Shown here one piece after another: positions 1 through 12,790 of a stretch of 64,000 nt of DNA. The notes under the pieces were generated by a model. It had not been told where the DNA came from. It did not search any database and worked only from the letters and a program-made list of their open reading frames with translations. The DNA is taken from the NCBI RefSeq assembly GCF_958295425.1, contig NC_081136.1, positions 31,392,843 to 31,456,842 on the forward strand, given 5' to 3'. The stretch comes from Solea solea. Lineage: Eukaryota; Chordata; Actinopteri; Pleuronectiformes; Soleidae. A program made the position numbers and the translations under genes. Numbering within the stretch: position 1 is the first letter of the stretch; each line of letters opens with the position of its first letter.

Positions 1-3000
1 TGAACTCAACCGCTCAAAAACCCGGTCGCTCCGTAGTTTGATGGGCTAAACTTATCTTGCCTCCATTCCACCCTGTGCTGCCTCTGTATTCACACAAAAG
101 CTCCCTCTGTCAGGTCTTATAATACAGCTTGACAGAGTGTCTGTCCACAAAGACCAAACAAAGGCAGAATAATAACGACAAGAAAGGTTACACGGCGCAG
201 CTTTAATCTCTGGAACACACCGTCGAGATGAAAAAGACAATTTGCTTAAAGCAATCAGAAACTTAGCAAGGTCTTAAAAAGTGTCATTAGTTTTATCCCG
301 ACAGCCATCGCCAAATGTGTGTGCGGTCATAGATCTAGTTTGGTGCAACTGCAGTTTGGATAAATGAGGATTGACAGGCCCCTAATGCCCTCTGCAGCGA
401 ATAAATGGATAATCGAGAATCCTGTTGTGACGCCTCCCGTCCTGTGTCGGAGATGAGACACACAGCCATCTGAGCTCCCCGACGACACAGCCAGGGAATG
501 ATTGTGTGTGTGACAGGAAGTTGAATTCATTCTCTGACTTTCATAGTATCAGTCAGTCACACCATTTACATATTCATTTCTCATATTATAATACCGTGAC
601 AGTGATGTTATTCTGCCGCTGCCTCCGTAGTGTCACTTTTTCATTTGTGCACAACAGGCAGGCACACACATTTGAATTCTCCTTACGCACAACCTCACAT
701 TTTTGTCGTCTTTCGCTCTCTTACATCCACTCAGAAACAACTACGACACGCAGTACACGATGATGATTAGGAAGAGAACGGTTGATATTTTCCTTTTCAC
801 GTTAATCTGTTAAGCGTATTTGGTTCGTTATGGCCAACAAAACGTGGAGATTTGTACATCTGCAATTCCAATTCAGCCAGTTCCGTCTGCAGAGGGGAGG
901 CTTTGTGATATGATCAAATGCTTCAGAGCAGCCTTTGAATAAACTGTGGTGAGGTTCAGTTTATCGTCAGCAGCAAACTCCACAAATGTCCACATTTGTG
1001 AAGCTGAAACCAGCAAATGTTTGCAGTTATTTGTTTTTTTTTCTCTTGATGAATAACCACATCAAAAGACTTAATTATTTCACGCTCAAACTTATCAACA
1101 CAAAGCAAAAAAAACAAAAACCTTTTAATCCTTATTATCTAATCTGTGTATGAACATTTGTATTCTGCATTCACATTATCTTAATTGTCCTAATGAATCA
1201 TTTTTGGAATAACAGATGTGGGGAAGAAACAAACAAATAAATAATTAAAGTTAGTTTTTACAGAAGAAAAATGTACTGTGTATGTCTAAGTGAAAATCAC
1301 TTATCACGATAGAATTATTTAAGGTAATGGAAGGAGGGAATTGAGTGTTAATGAAAATGGCACACATGCAGTTTACGGTTTACTTAAACAGTCTACACAC
1401 ATCTCTGTATACAGATGTGATTTCGATATACTATTTATTTCCCCCAAAATACAATATTTTAAGGACAACAATTTAATATACTGTACATAAACAATATATA
1501 CATGTGTCTTTATGTAGTGAGAGCAGTGGAAGGAGGGAGAGAGATTTGAATGGATGAAAACTTAAACATGACGCAAAACTACGATTAGAGAAAACCACAG
1601 TCAAGACTATTTCCATGTCAATAACTTCAATGTATGCGATGTATTTTATTGTATTGATATAGATACAGTACAAGAGATAAGGCTGTTTCTTTAGGCCACA
1701 TCTCAACACTATAATCATTTTCCGCCTCTTCTCAGTGCCATACATACCGATCACAGATGCCAACAGGGCTAGAGGAAACTAATCGTTCGTTGCAGCTCTA
1801 ATATGTCATATACATTTGTTGCCTACAGACGGTGAGAGACAATCAAATTAGCCCGAGAAAGTTCAAAGCCACAACATGGAGATTAAACAATTTGCACTTG
1901 ACTGGTGATAAAACAGGCATTTTCAAGTATTTGTTCAAAACAAACAAGCAAACAAAAACCAAGAAAGGGATGTTTCCTTGGCCTGTGATCGGGGGTTGAT
2001 AGAGAAGTGTAATGAAATACAAACCAGAGCAGAGGAGATGGACTGCTGGGCGAGTCACGTCTGTCTGCAATGCACTTATCAGGTGGGGATTTTCTGGTGT
2101 GTCAGTCGGTGTAGGAAGCCTTCAAGGGGGATGCTGGGGTAGTGACAGGGCTATCTGCCTCTGACAGCCCAAAGACCTAAGAACCGGATGGCTGTGGGAG
2201 ATAAGGCTCTGTCGCCACTGGACACACACACACACACAAGGAGCCAAGACACACACATATTGGATTTTCCTGACAGCACAAGCACACATAAGCACACGAA
2301 CAACACGGCCCAACAGTGGCATTCACTTTGCATTAACAAACACCCTATTGCCTGACCACTCGCTCATTCATTTACTCATGACACACACACACGTATGATA
2401 CACACATCCTGGCTCCCTGTCTGCCAGCGAGTCAGGCTTCCCATTAGCTGTGGTGCAGTGTGCTGGGTGAGGAGCGCTGGGGCGAGAGACATCAATTTGC
2501 TTCCTCTAATGCGCTCGCTGCCCCCACAAGACATATTGATTATTTCTTCCCCGCAAAGCGACAAATAGCAATTTCAGGGGCATAATGGAGATAGATGGTT
2601 GGTTTATAAGAAGCCCCCAAAGAAAAGTTGTAAGGGGATGGAGGGCTGAGATGGTTAGGAGGTGGACGAGGAGGAGGCAGGGGGATGGGGAAGCTCTTCC
2701 TCCCTCATGCTCCCGATTCCCCCGTCTCTCTCGTCCACCACTGCCGTCTTTTGTCCACTTTTCCCAACGTCGTAAAAACGGTGTTTTTAACAAGAAAACG
2801 CCAAAAACCGGAACACGAGGTGCCTCTTCCGTTTTATTTTCCGCCCATCCTGTTTAAGCTCTTTTCATATAAAGAAAAATACTGAAATCAAGATTTTTGG
2901 ACAATACATGCCTGATTGTAGGACCACATTAAGAAGAGAGGACACGAGAAATGGAATTCATAAACGGCTGCTCTATTATGCCTCCCCCCCTGCTGATTTC

Positions 3001-3050
3001 TGACAGCATCATAAACACCAAATTGATCCTCCTTCTAACTGTATTTTAAA
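1..3050. other. Non-coding stretch, no gene recognised
   Basis: I see no supportable exon here on either strand. The open frames are short, lack splice context and have compositionally odd translations. The only distinct structure is a CA microsatellite at about 2221-2238 and A/T-rich runs. It may be intergenic or a deep intron. Confidence 0.6.
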
Positions 3051-3860
3051 TATTAAGTCATGGGCGGCAGAACACTTTCCACAGCTCACTCAGGACAAAA
3101 TGGAGGTTTTAATCATCGGTGGTGACGCTCGCAGAGAGAAACTCAATGGCAAACTAAAAACTGAACCCATGTAATCAAGTCAGTCAGTCAGTCATCATCT
3201 ACCGCTTTATCCTCCACCAGAGGGTCGCGGGGGGTGCTGTGCCAATCTCAGCTACATCGGGCGATAGGCGGGGTACACCCTGGACAGTTCGCCAGTCCAT
3301 CGCAGGGCCACATACAGAGACAGACAAACAACCATTCACTCTCACACTCACTCCTATGGTCAATTTGGAGTGTCCAATTTACCTATCCCCACATTGCATG
3401 TTTTTGGACTGTGGGAGGAAGCCGGAGTACCCGGAGAGAACCCACGCACACACGGGGAGAACATGCAAACTCCATGCAGAAAGGCCCTTGTTCCAACCGG
3501 GGCTCGAACCCGGGTCTTCTCGCTGCAAGGCCAGAGTGCTAACCACTACACCACCGTGTGGCCCATGTAATCAAGTAAAAAATGATTTTAAAGAAACATA
3601 TTAAAGACAGCATTTCATTTCCCAGAGTTCTCTCCCAAGCCAATGCAGAGACGTTAATTCTTGCTTTTATCAACTGTAGGATTGATTATTGTTGTGCTGA
3701 AGTCTCTTTATTGGCTACACGTGAGCCTCAGAATCGATTAAGGTCACTTTTAAAGCTCTTAATGGTCTTGGGCCTTCATATTTATCTGATTTGCTTTGAC
3801 CCTTTGAACGCTCAGGTCTTCTGGTTCTGGTCTTGGAATCATCCCAAGATGTAAAAACTA
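3051..3860 (+). mobile_element. LINE remnant (reverse transcriptase 3' part), split by a SINE
   Basis: After the SINE at 3181-3561 is removed, the flanks read as a decayed non-LTR retrotransposon. The translation around 3650-3690 contains ETLILAFINCRIDYC, which matches the conserved reverse-transcriptase C-terminal motif of L2/CR1/Rex-like LINEs (usually a form of LIHAFITSRLDYC). Text just before the SINE reads NQDKMEVLIIGG-like, also typical of these elements. The frame is broken by stops and shifts, so this is a dead copy. The exact family cannot be assigned without a repeat library. Confidence 0.6.
3181..3561 (-). mobile_element. tRNA-derived SINE with intact target-site duplication
   Basis: Read on the minus strand, the element starts with a tRNA-like head at about 3561-3480. 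The head has an A-box-like stretch (TGGTGTAGTGG) and a clear B box (GGTTCGAGCCC), as for RNA polymerase III promoters. The body is the abundant fish sequence that runs toward 'accgctttatcctcc', ending in a short CAGT tandem at 3181-3195. The 15-bp sequence cccatgtaatcaagt occurs at 3166-3180 and again at 3562-3576. This perfect duplication bounds the insertion exactly. The element sits inside an older LINE remnant. A diverged, headless copy lies at 44510-44705. Confidence 0.85.
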
Positions 3861-6800
3861 AAACGTAAAAGGTAGTTGGTTTTCCATTACAATATAGTAC
3901 CTACATAACATGGGCAGAGTCATATCTGCACGGCTGCATGAGACTGCTGTTACGCCGTTTTAACGTAGGACGAGTGACTTGAAAAGCAGTTGTTTTCAGT
4001 GTAACCGAATCATTAGAATCAGTCAAAAGTTCACAGATTTGTTCAGTTCTTCCTGCGGCAGGGGTTGTGATGCGCTTGGAACCAACTATCGTTAATGGAA
4101 AAGCAAAAATAACCGTGCCGAGGCGAGGCGAGTCACGCTGGGACCCATGTGCGTTAGTGGCAGGAATTGCATTTTTATTTATACATTTATATACATATAT
4201 ATGTATAAAAGTTTCCCTCTCACAGTTTTTAAAAGTCTCCTCAGTCACTTCCTCCCGTTTGAGAAGAGGAAAGTATGGCAGGAAATTGGGATGCGCAGAT
4301 GTTAAGGCGCGCCACCGATGCACATTCATTACATGCCTCCTCCTAGGAGCGTTGCCTCCTCCCGTCTTAATGGTTGTACTGCAGAGAGCAGCTGCTGCCG
4401 CAGTGTTTGCTCTGCCTCACCCTCTGTCTCTTACATCTACTTCACATCCCCTTGGTAGCACCAGTGTCACTGAGCCATAGGCTTCTCTTCTGGTGAGATA
4501 ATGAATATTTGATTCTCGCAACACTGCGGGTTTCTGTTTTTCAGGACTCATTGCAGGATTGACATTTCGAGTAACAGAGGTTGCTGTTTTCATCTTTGCC
4601 GACCCTAAAGGCTCGAGAAGATTCGTGCGCGCATTTTGTCATTCATCATCTGTGACAAGAAGGCAGATGCTTTCAAATCTGTGAGACCTTTAGATTTTGA
4701 AGGAGTGGACATCAGTGTCATTGCACAGGCTGTTTGAATTCCCTCTGACAAAGGCTGATAAATAAATCCCAACACTGGAATTTTTGCATTTCTTTTTGTC
4801 TGGCCATATATGTTCTTCAGACTTCAATTCTTTATTAACTGAGATCCAGAGGTGTCTTTTCCTGCAGACAGCTGTCGTGTTCACATTTTTATGTTGCGTG
4901 GAGAGCTGGCTGATTTGAGGTAGCTGACGGTTGTCAGCTGTATAGCAAATCCGGGTTGTTGTAGACTCCACTACTGCTCATCACATGATGGACTGATGGG
5001 AAATGTTCAGCTGCACAAAACTTCTAACTCTCTAAAGAGGTGATGTCTGCTGAGGATAACTCGTGTAGAGACCAGGATCTAATTCAAGCTGTAGAAAATG
5101 AATTGACTTCAGATTGCTAAAAAAAAAACAACATTATCCTGACCTGACCTGCAGTTGCTGGAACAAAGACACTTTGGTACTGGCATTATGGATGAAATTT
5201 CCTAAAATTATTATAATACTTGTTTATTTAGCTCTAAATAAAACACAACGACAGTACGTCTGTGTTCCTGACACACTTGCGCACTTTTAGTCGTCTAGTA
5301 TCTGAATGCTTATGTAATCAAACTCAGTAGTGAATTCTACCGCACAAAAAAACCCAGTAGTTCCACAGACAGGTCTGATAGTATTGCTTGACAGAGCATG
5401 TTTCCAGATGAATGAGGAAGAATAACTAGAGTAGGGCTAAGACAACTACTTGATGAATTGATTATGAATTGATTACTAAATTAATCGTCAACTGTTTTGA
5501 CAATCGATTCATCTGTTTGAGTGTTTTTAAGGAATTAAAACAAGTTTTCTGATTTTTCAGCTTCTTGAATGTGAATTTTGTTCTGGTTTATTTGCTTAGT
5601 TTTTGGTTTCTAGGTTTGAGAAACACCAATCAACATTTTCTGACATTCTATGGACCAAACCAAACGATAACTTGAATAATAATAATATATAATAATAAGA
5701 ACCATAAAATCAAAAGTTATGCCCCGCATCTTTAAACATTAGGGCACCTAAAGCCTTTTAAAACTTAATAATTCAACACAACATAACATAAATTCAATCT
5801 TGCGTGTTTACACATTGATGTTCATTAATTCATGTGAACGTATTTTCATTAATAAACAGATTAATCAACAGTAAATAAATATAATATCCGATAGGTTGTT
5901 CCCAAACTAAGTTTAATCAGCCGACCAGTCATTACCATATGGCACATACTGTACGGGGAGGTCCAATTATTCAGGAGTCTGCAGTCATGCTCGCAGCTCT
6001 GTCAGACTGAAGTAATGTGTTAACACTCTCAAGTCAGGGTCATTTTTCACTCCGTGTCACAGTGGGGAAAAGCTGAGGTGCAAAAAACTAAAATAAATGG
6101 CGGCTGAATGTCATTTAGCGGCTTCAGTTTCGTGGGTCCCATTGTCGTGCGCGCCGCCACAAGACATAACAACGGTTTGTTATGTTTTTCTACGTTGACA
6201 TCTTAAAATGTCTGCGGTGAAAACGGCCCTGTGTGCAAGGGAAGGCGGGAGAAAGGTGATCAGAATTCTCTCTTTGTGCACACAGAACATCACGATCCAT
6301 TTCTCTACAAATGCATCATACTCTTACTTTAGTGCTTTTGATTCGGGCCACGGGAATGTTTCGCATCTTAAAAGTGTGAAATATTGCAGGGGGAGGCTTA
6401 GGGTCTTTGATCTCTCTTCTTTCTTTCTTTTTTTTTTAAAATAATCAAAGGGATGTCTTCCTTGTATTTCTTTCAAGCCTCACTTCATCACAGTCCTTCT
6501 GAATATTTCATGTGTCTCTCTTTGCCTCTATCGTAATCTTTTCTTTCAGTGTTTAGTCAACGGAGAATCTTACAAATCACAAATCCAGACCTTGTTTGCG
6601 TCTCAATTTTTAATCACTCAATATTTTGAGTGCTCTATTTGACTGTAAACAAGATAGACAATGTCTAATATTTTGTAATGGTCTATAATGCATACGTAAT
6701 ATGCTGCTGCACTGAAAAGCATCCTCTTCTGTAAAATGTTTAATGTAACGCCATCTTTAACATCATGTAAAGTTTCTAAATGTGCTTTAAAGTCTCACAT

Positions 6801-7767
6801 TTTGCACCCAGCGCTGTGCTCAGATCAAATGTGCCCCGACCTTGTGAAATTAAGCAAGCGTAACTGGCCATTTTCTTGTTTTCTTTGCAATAATGGATCA
6901 CGGCTTTAATTGTATGCAACAAGCCTGCAGTGGCCCATTAACCACAGTAAATTATTTCCACAGCTGGTTTGAGGAATTGCTAAACTTTGACCATTCCGCC
7001 GGCGTCGCTGGTAACTGTGATCAATTTAGTTTGTTAAATGAAGGTAATATCGCCATTACAAAGAGTCCCAGCAAGTTCTCTGCTTTCATGTGAAACGCCC
7101 TTAACCAAATGGATTTTTTAAACACCCCAGCCAATCCCCAACAGGCTAATAGCGCCTCTTTCCCCCCCCAGAGACGCGGCCGATCTTAATCATAGGAAGC
7201 AGCTCCGACAGACGTAAGTGACACGAAACCGCCATGCAAAATGAGCTTATTATCCCCGTTACTGACATTACAGCAGGGCCGAGCTGTCAGTGATCACAAC
7301 AGACATGTTATATACAACGGCGGCATTACAGCGCCCCGCACCCGATAGGGGGGAATGATCCACAGCGGTGATGAAAACAGACAGGTGAGATGGAGGAGAA
7401 GGAGGGGGCGGCGGACGGAGGGGAAAGGAGGGCAGAGTGGTTGTTAGTGTGAGGAGATGTGGGGAATATCAGGTCGGATGGAGGGCGCAGGAAAAGGAAG
7501 GGCTGGACAAAGGGAGGAGGTAATAAAGATGAACAAGTGAACGTAGACACGGGCGATGGATGGATGGTGGTAAAGAGGGAGGACAGGGTGGATGGATGGA
7601 GGAGTGGGAGACTGAGTGATGGAGGGGTGAGGGCGCTGGCTATTATCCTGCATCGATTTACTCCAGTCAGGGATGGCCGCAAGTGTAATGAAGTGTGGGA
7701 TCTAGGGGTTGCCACGTGTGTTTGTCTATTCCTTATAGCTCTGTGGATGTACTGTGGTATGATGTCT

Positions 7768-7807
<40 letters not shown>

Positions 7808-9720
7808 TAACATGCACATAGTTAAAGTCTAATCCGCTGTGGTTAAACACAAAATGAGGTCTGTGTCTGCAGGACGCCTCGCTCGAGCCGGCCATTGATT
7901 GTCTGACAAACAGCCTCGATCTTTTAAAACTACAAGAGCCAGACGCTCCAAAATCACTAGACCGTATAACCTCTAAATGTTGTGCCCAAAGACGTGCACA
8001 GTGCAACATTTACTTAACTTACTTAACATCAAAGAATGTTTTTTTTTTTTTTTTTTCATTTGATTTGAAAGAACTAAGTCTAGTTTAAAAAATAAAATGG
8101 TTTACATGAACATAAAAAAACATCATGTTTACATTAGTTTATTGAAATTTAATTAATTAGTTATCTATTGTATCAACTGAAGATTTTTATATATAAATTG
8201 CCTTCAATGTACTGTACAATGTTCTCACTAGTGTTTTGAAGGATAAGATTATAAGAAAACCAAATACCAAGCAGATGTTTTAGGTAAGGCAGGAAGTAGA
8301 TAAGAATAATGACTACAGTACATTGAACTAAATTCAAATGATGGTTAGAATAAGGCACAAAAAAAAAAGGTCTTTGTATGATTCTCCTGTCCCTGTTTGC
8401 TCGTCTTCCTTTGTAATTCATCATAGTTTGTGGTGCACAAATCCAAACTCACTGCACAATTTAAAAGGAAATTAAAAGAATGATGTGCTTCTCCTCGCAG
8501 GGAATTGTATGCAAGGTATAACGTTTGATAAAGAAGCAACAAATGAGATTTTGTAAACGCGGGGACTTTCCCACTCATGAGTAGAAGGGGAAATCACCAC
8601 TACAGGTGAGATAGAAAAAAGTTGCTGCTCTTCCTTCACTCCCTTGTTCAGTTTCTCCATCCCCCGTGTTTCCTCTCCACCTGAATCTCCCCCCCCTTTC
8701 CGTTATTTCCGTTCCCCAAAGCCCTGCACTTCTTCTCCCAGTCTAATCTGCTGCTCGACATGCTCCCTCTTTGTTCTGCCACCCTGACAAGTCGTCTCGT
8801 TCCCCTGCTCCGAGGACGGCCCCGGTGTGCTCAGGATAATGGAATGAAATGCTGGAGTGATAAACCCCTGAGGATGCTGGGGGAAAACACAGGAGTGTGT
8901 CAGGCGGGGTGATAACACTCTATTCTGCCGCACGTCTGTAGAAGGAGCAGGGATTATGGTTTTACAGGCAGCCTTTGCCAATTTGCAGGCCCTTTCTGCA
9001 GGCTTGGATGTTTACACTGGAAAGGTATCATGGGTGTCAGGGGGCGGCAGAGGAATATTCTCACGTCTGGCTCGCACAAAGGTCTTCATTAGTTTAGAGC
9101 TTTGTGTGCCTCACGTCGCGCAATCATCTGTTAGTGGACGAGCAAAGTCACACTATCAAACGTTATTGCTCCCGCAGGATATTAGCATTCCTGGAGCCCT
9201 AGATTCAAGGATGTAGTTATAATTTGTTTTGTCCAGTTGCACAGAGGTATCACACCTACATTTCTGCCAAAGGGAGAATCACTGATGCAAAGACTCGACT
9301 AGACAAGCAAACGCTTGTTAATGACACCGAGGTCCATGACATTGTTTATTTGTTAGTTTAGTTGTCAGGGACGGTGTATAGAGGGTTTATTTTTGGCTGC
9401 ACTTGAGTGAGCTATAAGCTTGTTTACATCTGTCCTTCCCTGGCAGGGAAAACTGAGTATGACGGCTCTGTGACGGAAATTTATTAATACAAGACATTCA
9501 CAACAAATATAAAACCTTAAAATGGAAAAAGAAAATAGATATTACAGTGTTAAAACTCAACAACAATGATGTTTAGACATAAGAACATTAAGATATAGTA
9601 GGGATTTGGACCTCAAATGTTCATATATATATATATATATATATATATGGTCACAAATGCAGTAACAGTTGGATTTAGGTTGCAGTTGTAGGGTTACATT
9701 TTAACCTGTCATACATGTAC
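3861..9720. other. Non-coding stretch with small repeats
   Basis: No gene is supportable. Around 5425-5520 there is a diverged copy of a common fish repeat built on 'gattaatcg...aatcgattca'. A GT microsatellite occupies 7772-7804, poly-T lies at 8039-8056, and an AT array lies at 9623-9648. Segments such as 6885-7090 and 7170-7310 are of balanced composition and could be conserved non-coding sequence, but that needs alignment. Confidence 0.5.
7772..7804. repeat. (GT)n microsatellite
   Basis: An uninterrupted TG dinucleotide run, followed by GGGTGT. Confidence 0.95.
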
Positions 9721-9915
9721 ATTAGATTAGATTAGATTCAACTTTATTGTCATTTTGCAGAGTACAAAGACAGAAAAGTGCACTGTGATATACAAAGTAT
9801 AGACAAGTGGTTTAGAGTAATATAAATGAAATATAAATATGTGCACTGTGTTAGCAGTTACTTTATAAGTGAAATCAAACCACCAACAAAAATGAGAACT
9901 GACCCAACACACCAC
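9721..9915. mobile_element. Retroelement tail-like fish repeat
   Basis: The segment begins with a GATTA tandem and 'caactttattgtcattttgcagagtacaaag'-type text. This is the widespread fish repeat found at the 3' ends of non-LTR elements. No coding capacity is visible. The assignment rests on recognition of the family text, not on a terminal-repeat structure. Confidence 0.5.
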
Positions 9916-10220
9916 TGTCAGCATGGAAACATCTAAAGATCAGGGAAAACACAGAGTATTGAGACGGATGGAAAAAAAAAATTGGGGATTTAGGTCTTTT
10001 CAATAAAAAAAATCGTATATTACTAAGAGATTTATTTTAATCACTAGAGGCTGATATTGACTTGTGGTTTAACATTTAAACCACAATGTTTCTTCTTGAC
10101 ACCTGTCCAGTGGAAAATATCTTCATTGCCTCCCGGCAGCTCCTCTGCCTCGCTCTTAATTTACCTTGTCAGGAATTCAGATTCTGATTGGAGTGACTTA
10201 TGTTTTAAACTTTAGACTGC

Positions 10221-10250
10221 AGAGAGAGAGAGCGAGAGAGAGAGAGAGAG
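10221..10250. repeat. (GA)n microsatellite
   Basis: AG/GA dinucleotides, interrupted once by CG. Confidence 0.9.
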
Positions 10251-10689
10251 AACACAGCCATTTTATATTAGGAGCAGCTTTTGTACAGTTGACCTGGTCA
10301 TAATCAGACATGAAATAGGATTCACAGGATCCAGACTTTGAGGTTGGAGTTTTGGTGCAGTGAGACAGTGAGGCCAGAAATCAATAACAAGTTGATTGGA
10401 GTTTGTTGCTGCGAAACTATTATCAGAGTTTGAGGTGAGCGAGATGAAACTTGGCCATTTGTAACAAACATTCTGTCTTATGCTGCAATCCACCCACTCT
10501 TGACCCCAATCTCCCACATATCCACGTTCCACCTCCACAGTCTAACCCGCCACATACCATTTTGCCCTAAAGTCGGCGCATCTCCCAATCGAACATTCTT
10601 TAAACTGACCTTGACCACACACACAAAAAAAAAGAAGAATTGAAAAAGCGGGGGAGGGAGCTTTATAAGAAAACCTCCCACCCTAAAAA

Positions 10690-10920
10690 TAGAAAAGGTG
10701 GCAATTAAATGCCAATCTAATCATCCTGCTGGTAAACGAGCCCTGAAGAATCCGCCCTCATATCCCCAAGGCTTTTTTTTTTCACGCCACTTCCTCATCA
10801 TCGCTGGCTATCGGCTTAATTACGCCCCCGCCATCCCCAGATAAGAGAGTGATAGCCTTATCACCACGGCTCATTTCCAAATCCATGAAATTAATAAAGT
10901 CTGCCTCCCATCTCACTTCT
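10690..10920. other. Candidate conserved non-coding element
   Basis: A unique-looking block, without simple repeats apart from one T run at about 10772-10781, rich in homeodomain-type cores (ATTA, TAAT, TTAATTA) and GATA-type words (AGATAAG, TTATCA). It has no open frame with splice signals. Its texture is that of vertebrate developmental enhancers in gene deserts. This is an inference from composition only; cross-species alignment would decide it. Confidence 0.3.
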
Positions 10921-12594
10921 GGGGCAAAACTTATATTAGGTGTCACGTACAAGAACTCGGTGAAGTAGTACTTTGCCTGTTCTTGCAGTTGGCAAAGAAA
11001 AAGTGCAGGAAATCATCCTGCAAGAGATTAATGACAGTGAGGGAAAAGGCTGTGTGTGTTTTTTTTTTGTTTTAGGCAAATTATAGTTGGGCTGTAGTTT
11101 CTCACCCTGATGATGGTTATGTCTGTGTGTTAGTTTAATGATTCCTGTGGCTTCATTTATCACTCACACGGTAGCTGGTTTGTCCATTTGGTCCAGTTTG
11201 CTACTTCATTTTCCTTAATTTCCACCTTGGGAAAATGGCTAAATTGCACAGTTTTGTTAATGCACATTACATGTGTTTTGAAATGTTAGTAATTCATATG
11301 TTGGGACGCAAGCATTTCCTGCAGGCGGTCCTGGCTGGATAATATCTTTATCCGTGGATCATCAATAAACCCCAAATAAAGTGGAGCTGATCCACCTTAA
11401 GTCCGAGTTCTCCGACTCTCCATGTTGGCTGCTTTAATCAGGAGGGAGACAGCTGGTTTCACCACGCTGTTCCACCTGCCTGCTCCCCTGAGTAAAGGAC
11501 TGTGCTTCACCGACCAAATCCACTCCAAGTCTCTCTCCGAGGCACACTCTAGCGTGACTGGCAGGGGTCTCACACATCGATTTCAGGGAGAAGGGAAGGT
11601 TGGGCGGACCCGTCACCGCACCGTTGCTGGCAGTGGAATGAGACGAGCTCCCACTAGGGTTGGGCCTGTCATTTATTTCTAAACGACGGCAGATGGTGGG
11701 TTTGGCTCTTGCACCATTCTCTCCATCTCCCAAGGTGCACTTCTGTGATGGATGTGGCGAACGGGAACACTGCAGAGAAGGCTGAGGCACATCTGTGCTG
11801 GACGATAACGGGGGGCAAAGTATGTCTGGGCTTTGTAGCCCGTCGACTTGCTTCCGCGTATTACTCATTCCCACACAGACCTCTTGGGAACTCGCATCTC
11901 TATGAGTTTATTTGCCTCTCAATTTCATAGCTTTGCCTTTTGCTGCTCTTATCGGCAGGACACCTTTCTGTTTACCATGCCTATAGGTAGACTTTGAAGC
12001 TTGACACGGCTACCTGGCTGAAACGTCGCTACAAACATTCCCTCTCCCATGAGATATACCTCGTTTGAAAAAAAGATAACAGCATGATTACATTAATTGT
12101 AGCTGTTTTACGGTAATTACGTTACGATATAAGAACATTTAGAGGAAGTTACACTTCCTTTTGTCATTAGGGGTTCGGATTAAGATGTGACATCCACGCT
12201 GAGTGAACACCAGTGCGTTTTTTCACTTTTACGGAAGTAAAATAAATTCCTCCTCTGTTTCTTCTGGGGTCCACGGAGTCCCTCTTCCCACGCGCCATGT
12301 GACACAGCAGATCCAAACACACATTAAAAATGAGCAATCGCCGACTAACAACACCCTTGCAAAGGTCACGTCAGCTTCATCATCCTAATCATCGGCCAAC
12401 ATCGCTTGCCATGATTTAGGGATGCAGTAAAGGCGTCCTGACCCGCCCAGCCACATCCCTGGCCGTGATGTATCCATGGCAACAGAGACATTAGGCTGCC
12501 TCCAACGATGCATCTTTGGGATTCTCTGTGCGTCACTGCAGGGTGACGAGTCAGGCGTAAAGAGTCGATTTAGCTGCGGCATTGGGGAGGCTCG

Positions 12595-12790
12595 CACATT
12601 AGCAGGAAGGAAATAGGAGCCAGCAAATACTTAGTGGGTGATTGGCTCCACAATAACAGTACACCCCCTTTGGCAGCTCGTCAAGCGGTGCTATACGGAT
12701 GCCATTACAAACTCGGGGCCATTAGCCGCCATCGAGGTTTTGTGAGGCATGTCGCCGTTTCACGCCTTTAATCCACAGGGCTGTTTTAGG
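12595..12790. other. Candidate conserved non-coding element
   Basis: A repeat-free block with ATTGGCT, ACAATAAC, GCCATTA and CTTTAATCC words and no coding signal. It lies in the same gene-poor tract as similar blocks at 10690-10920 and 13640-13800. The call is compositional and weak. Confidence 0.25.

Noticed and set aside
7875..7972. Open stretch after a good acceptor (gtctgtgtctgcag) reading DASLEPAIDCLTNSLDLLKL
   Set aside because: The donor (gtataa) is weak, the frame runs on into poly-T, no partner exon or homologue is recognised, and it follows a GT microsatellite that makes acceptor-like text likely.
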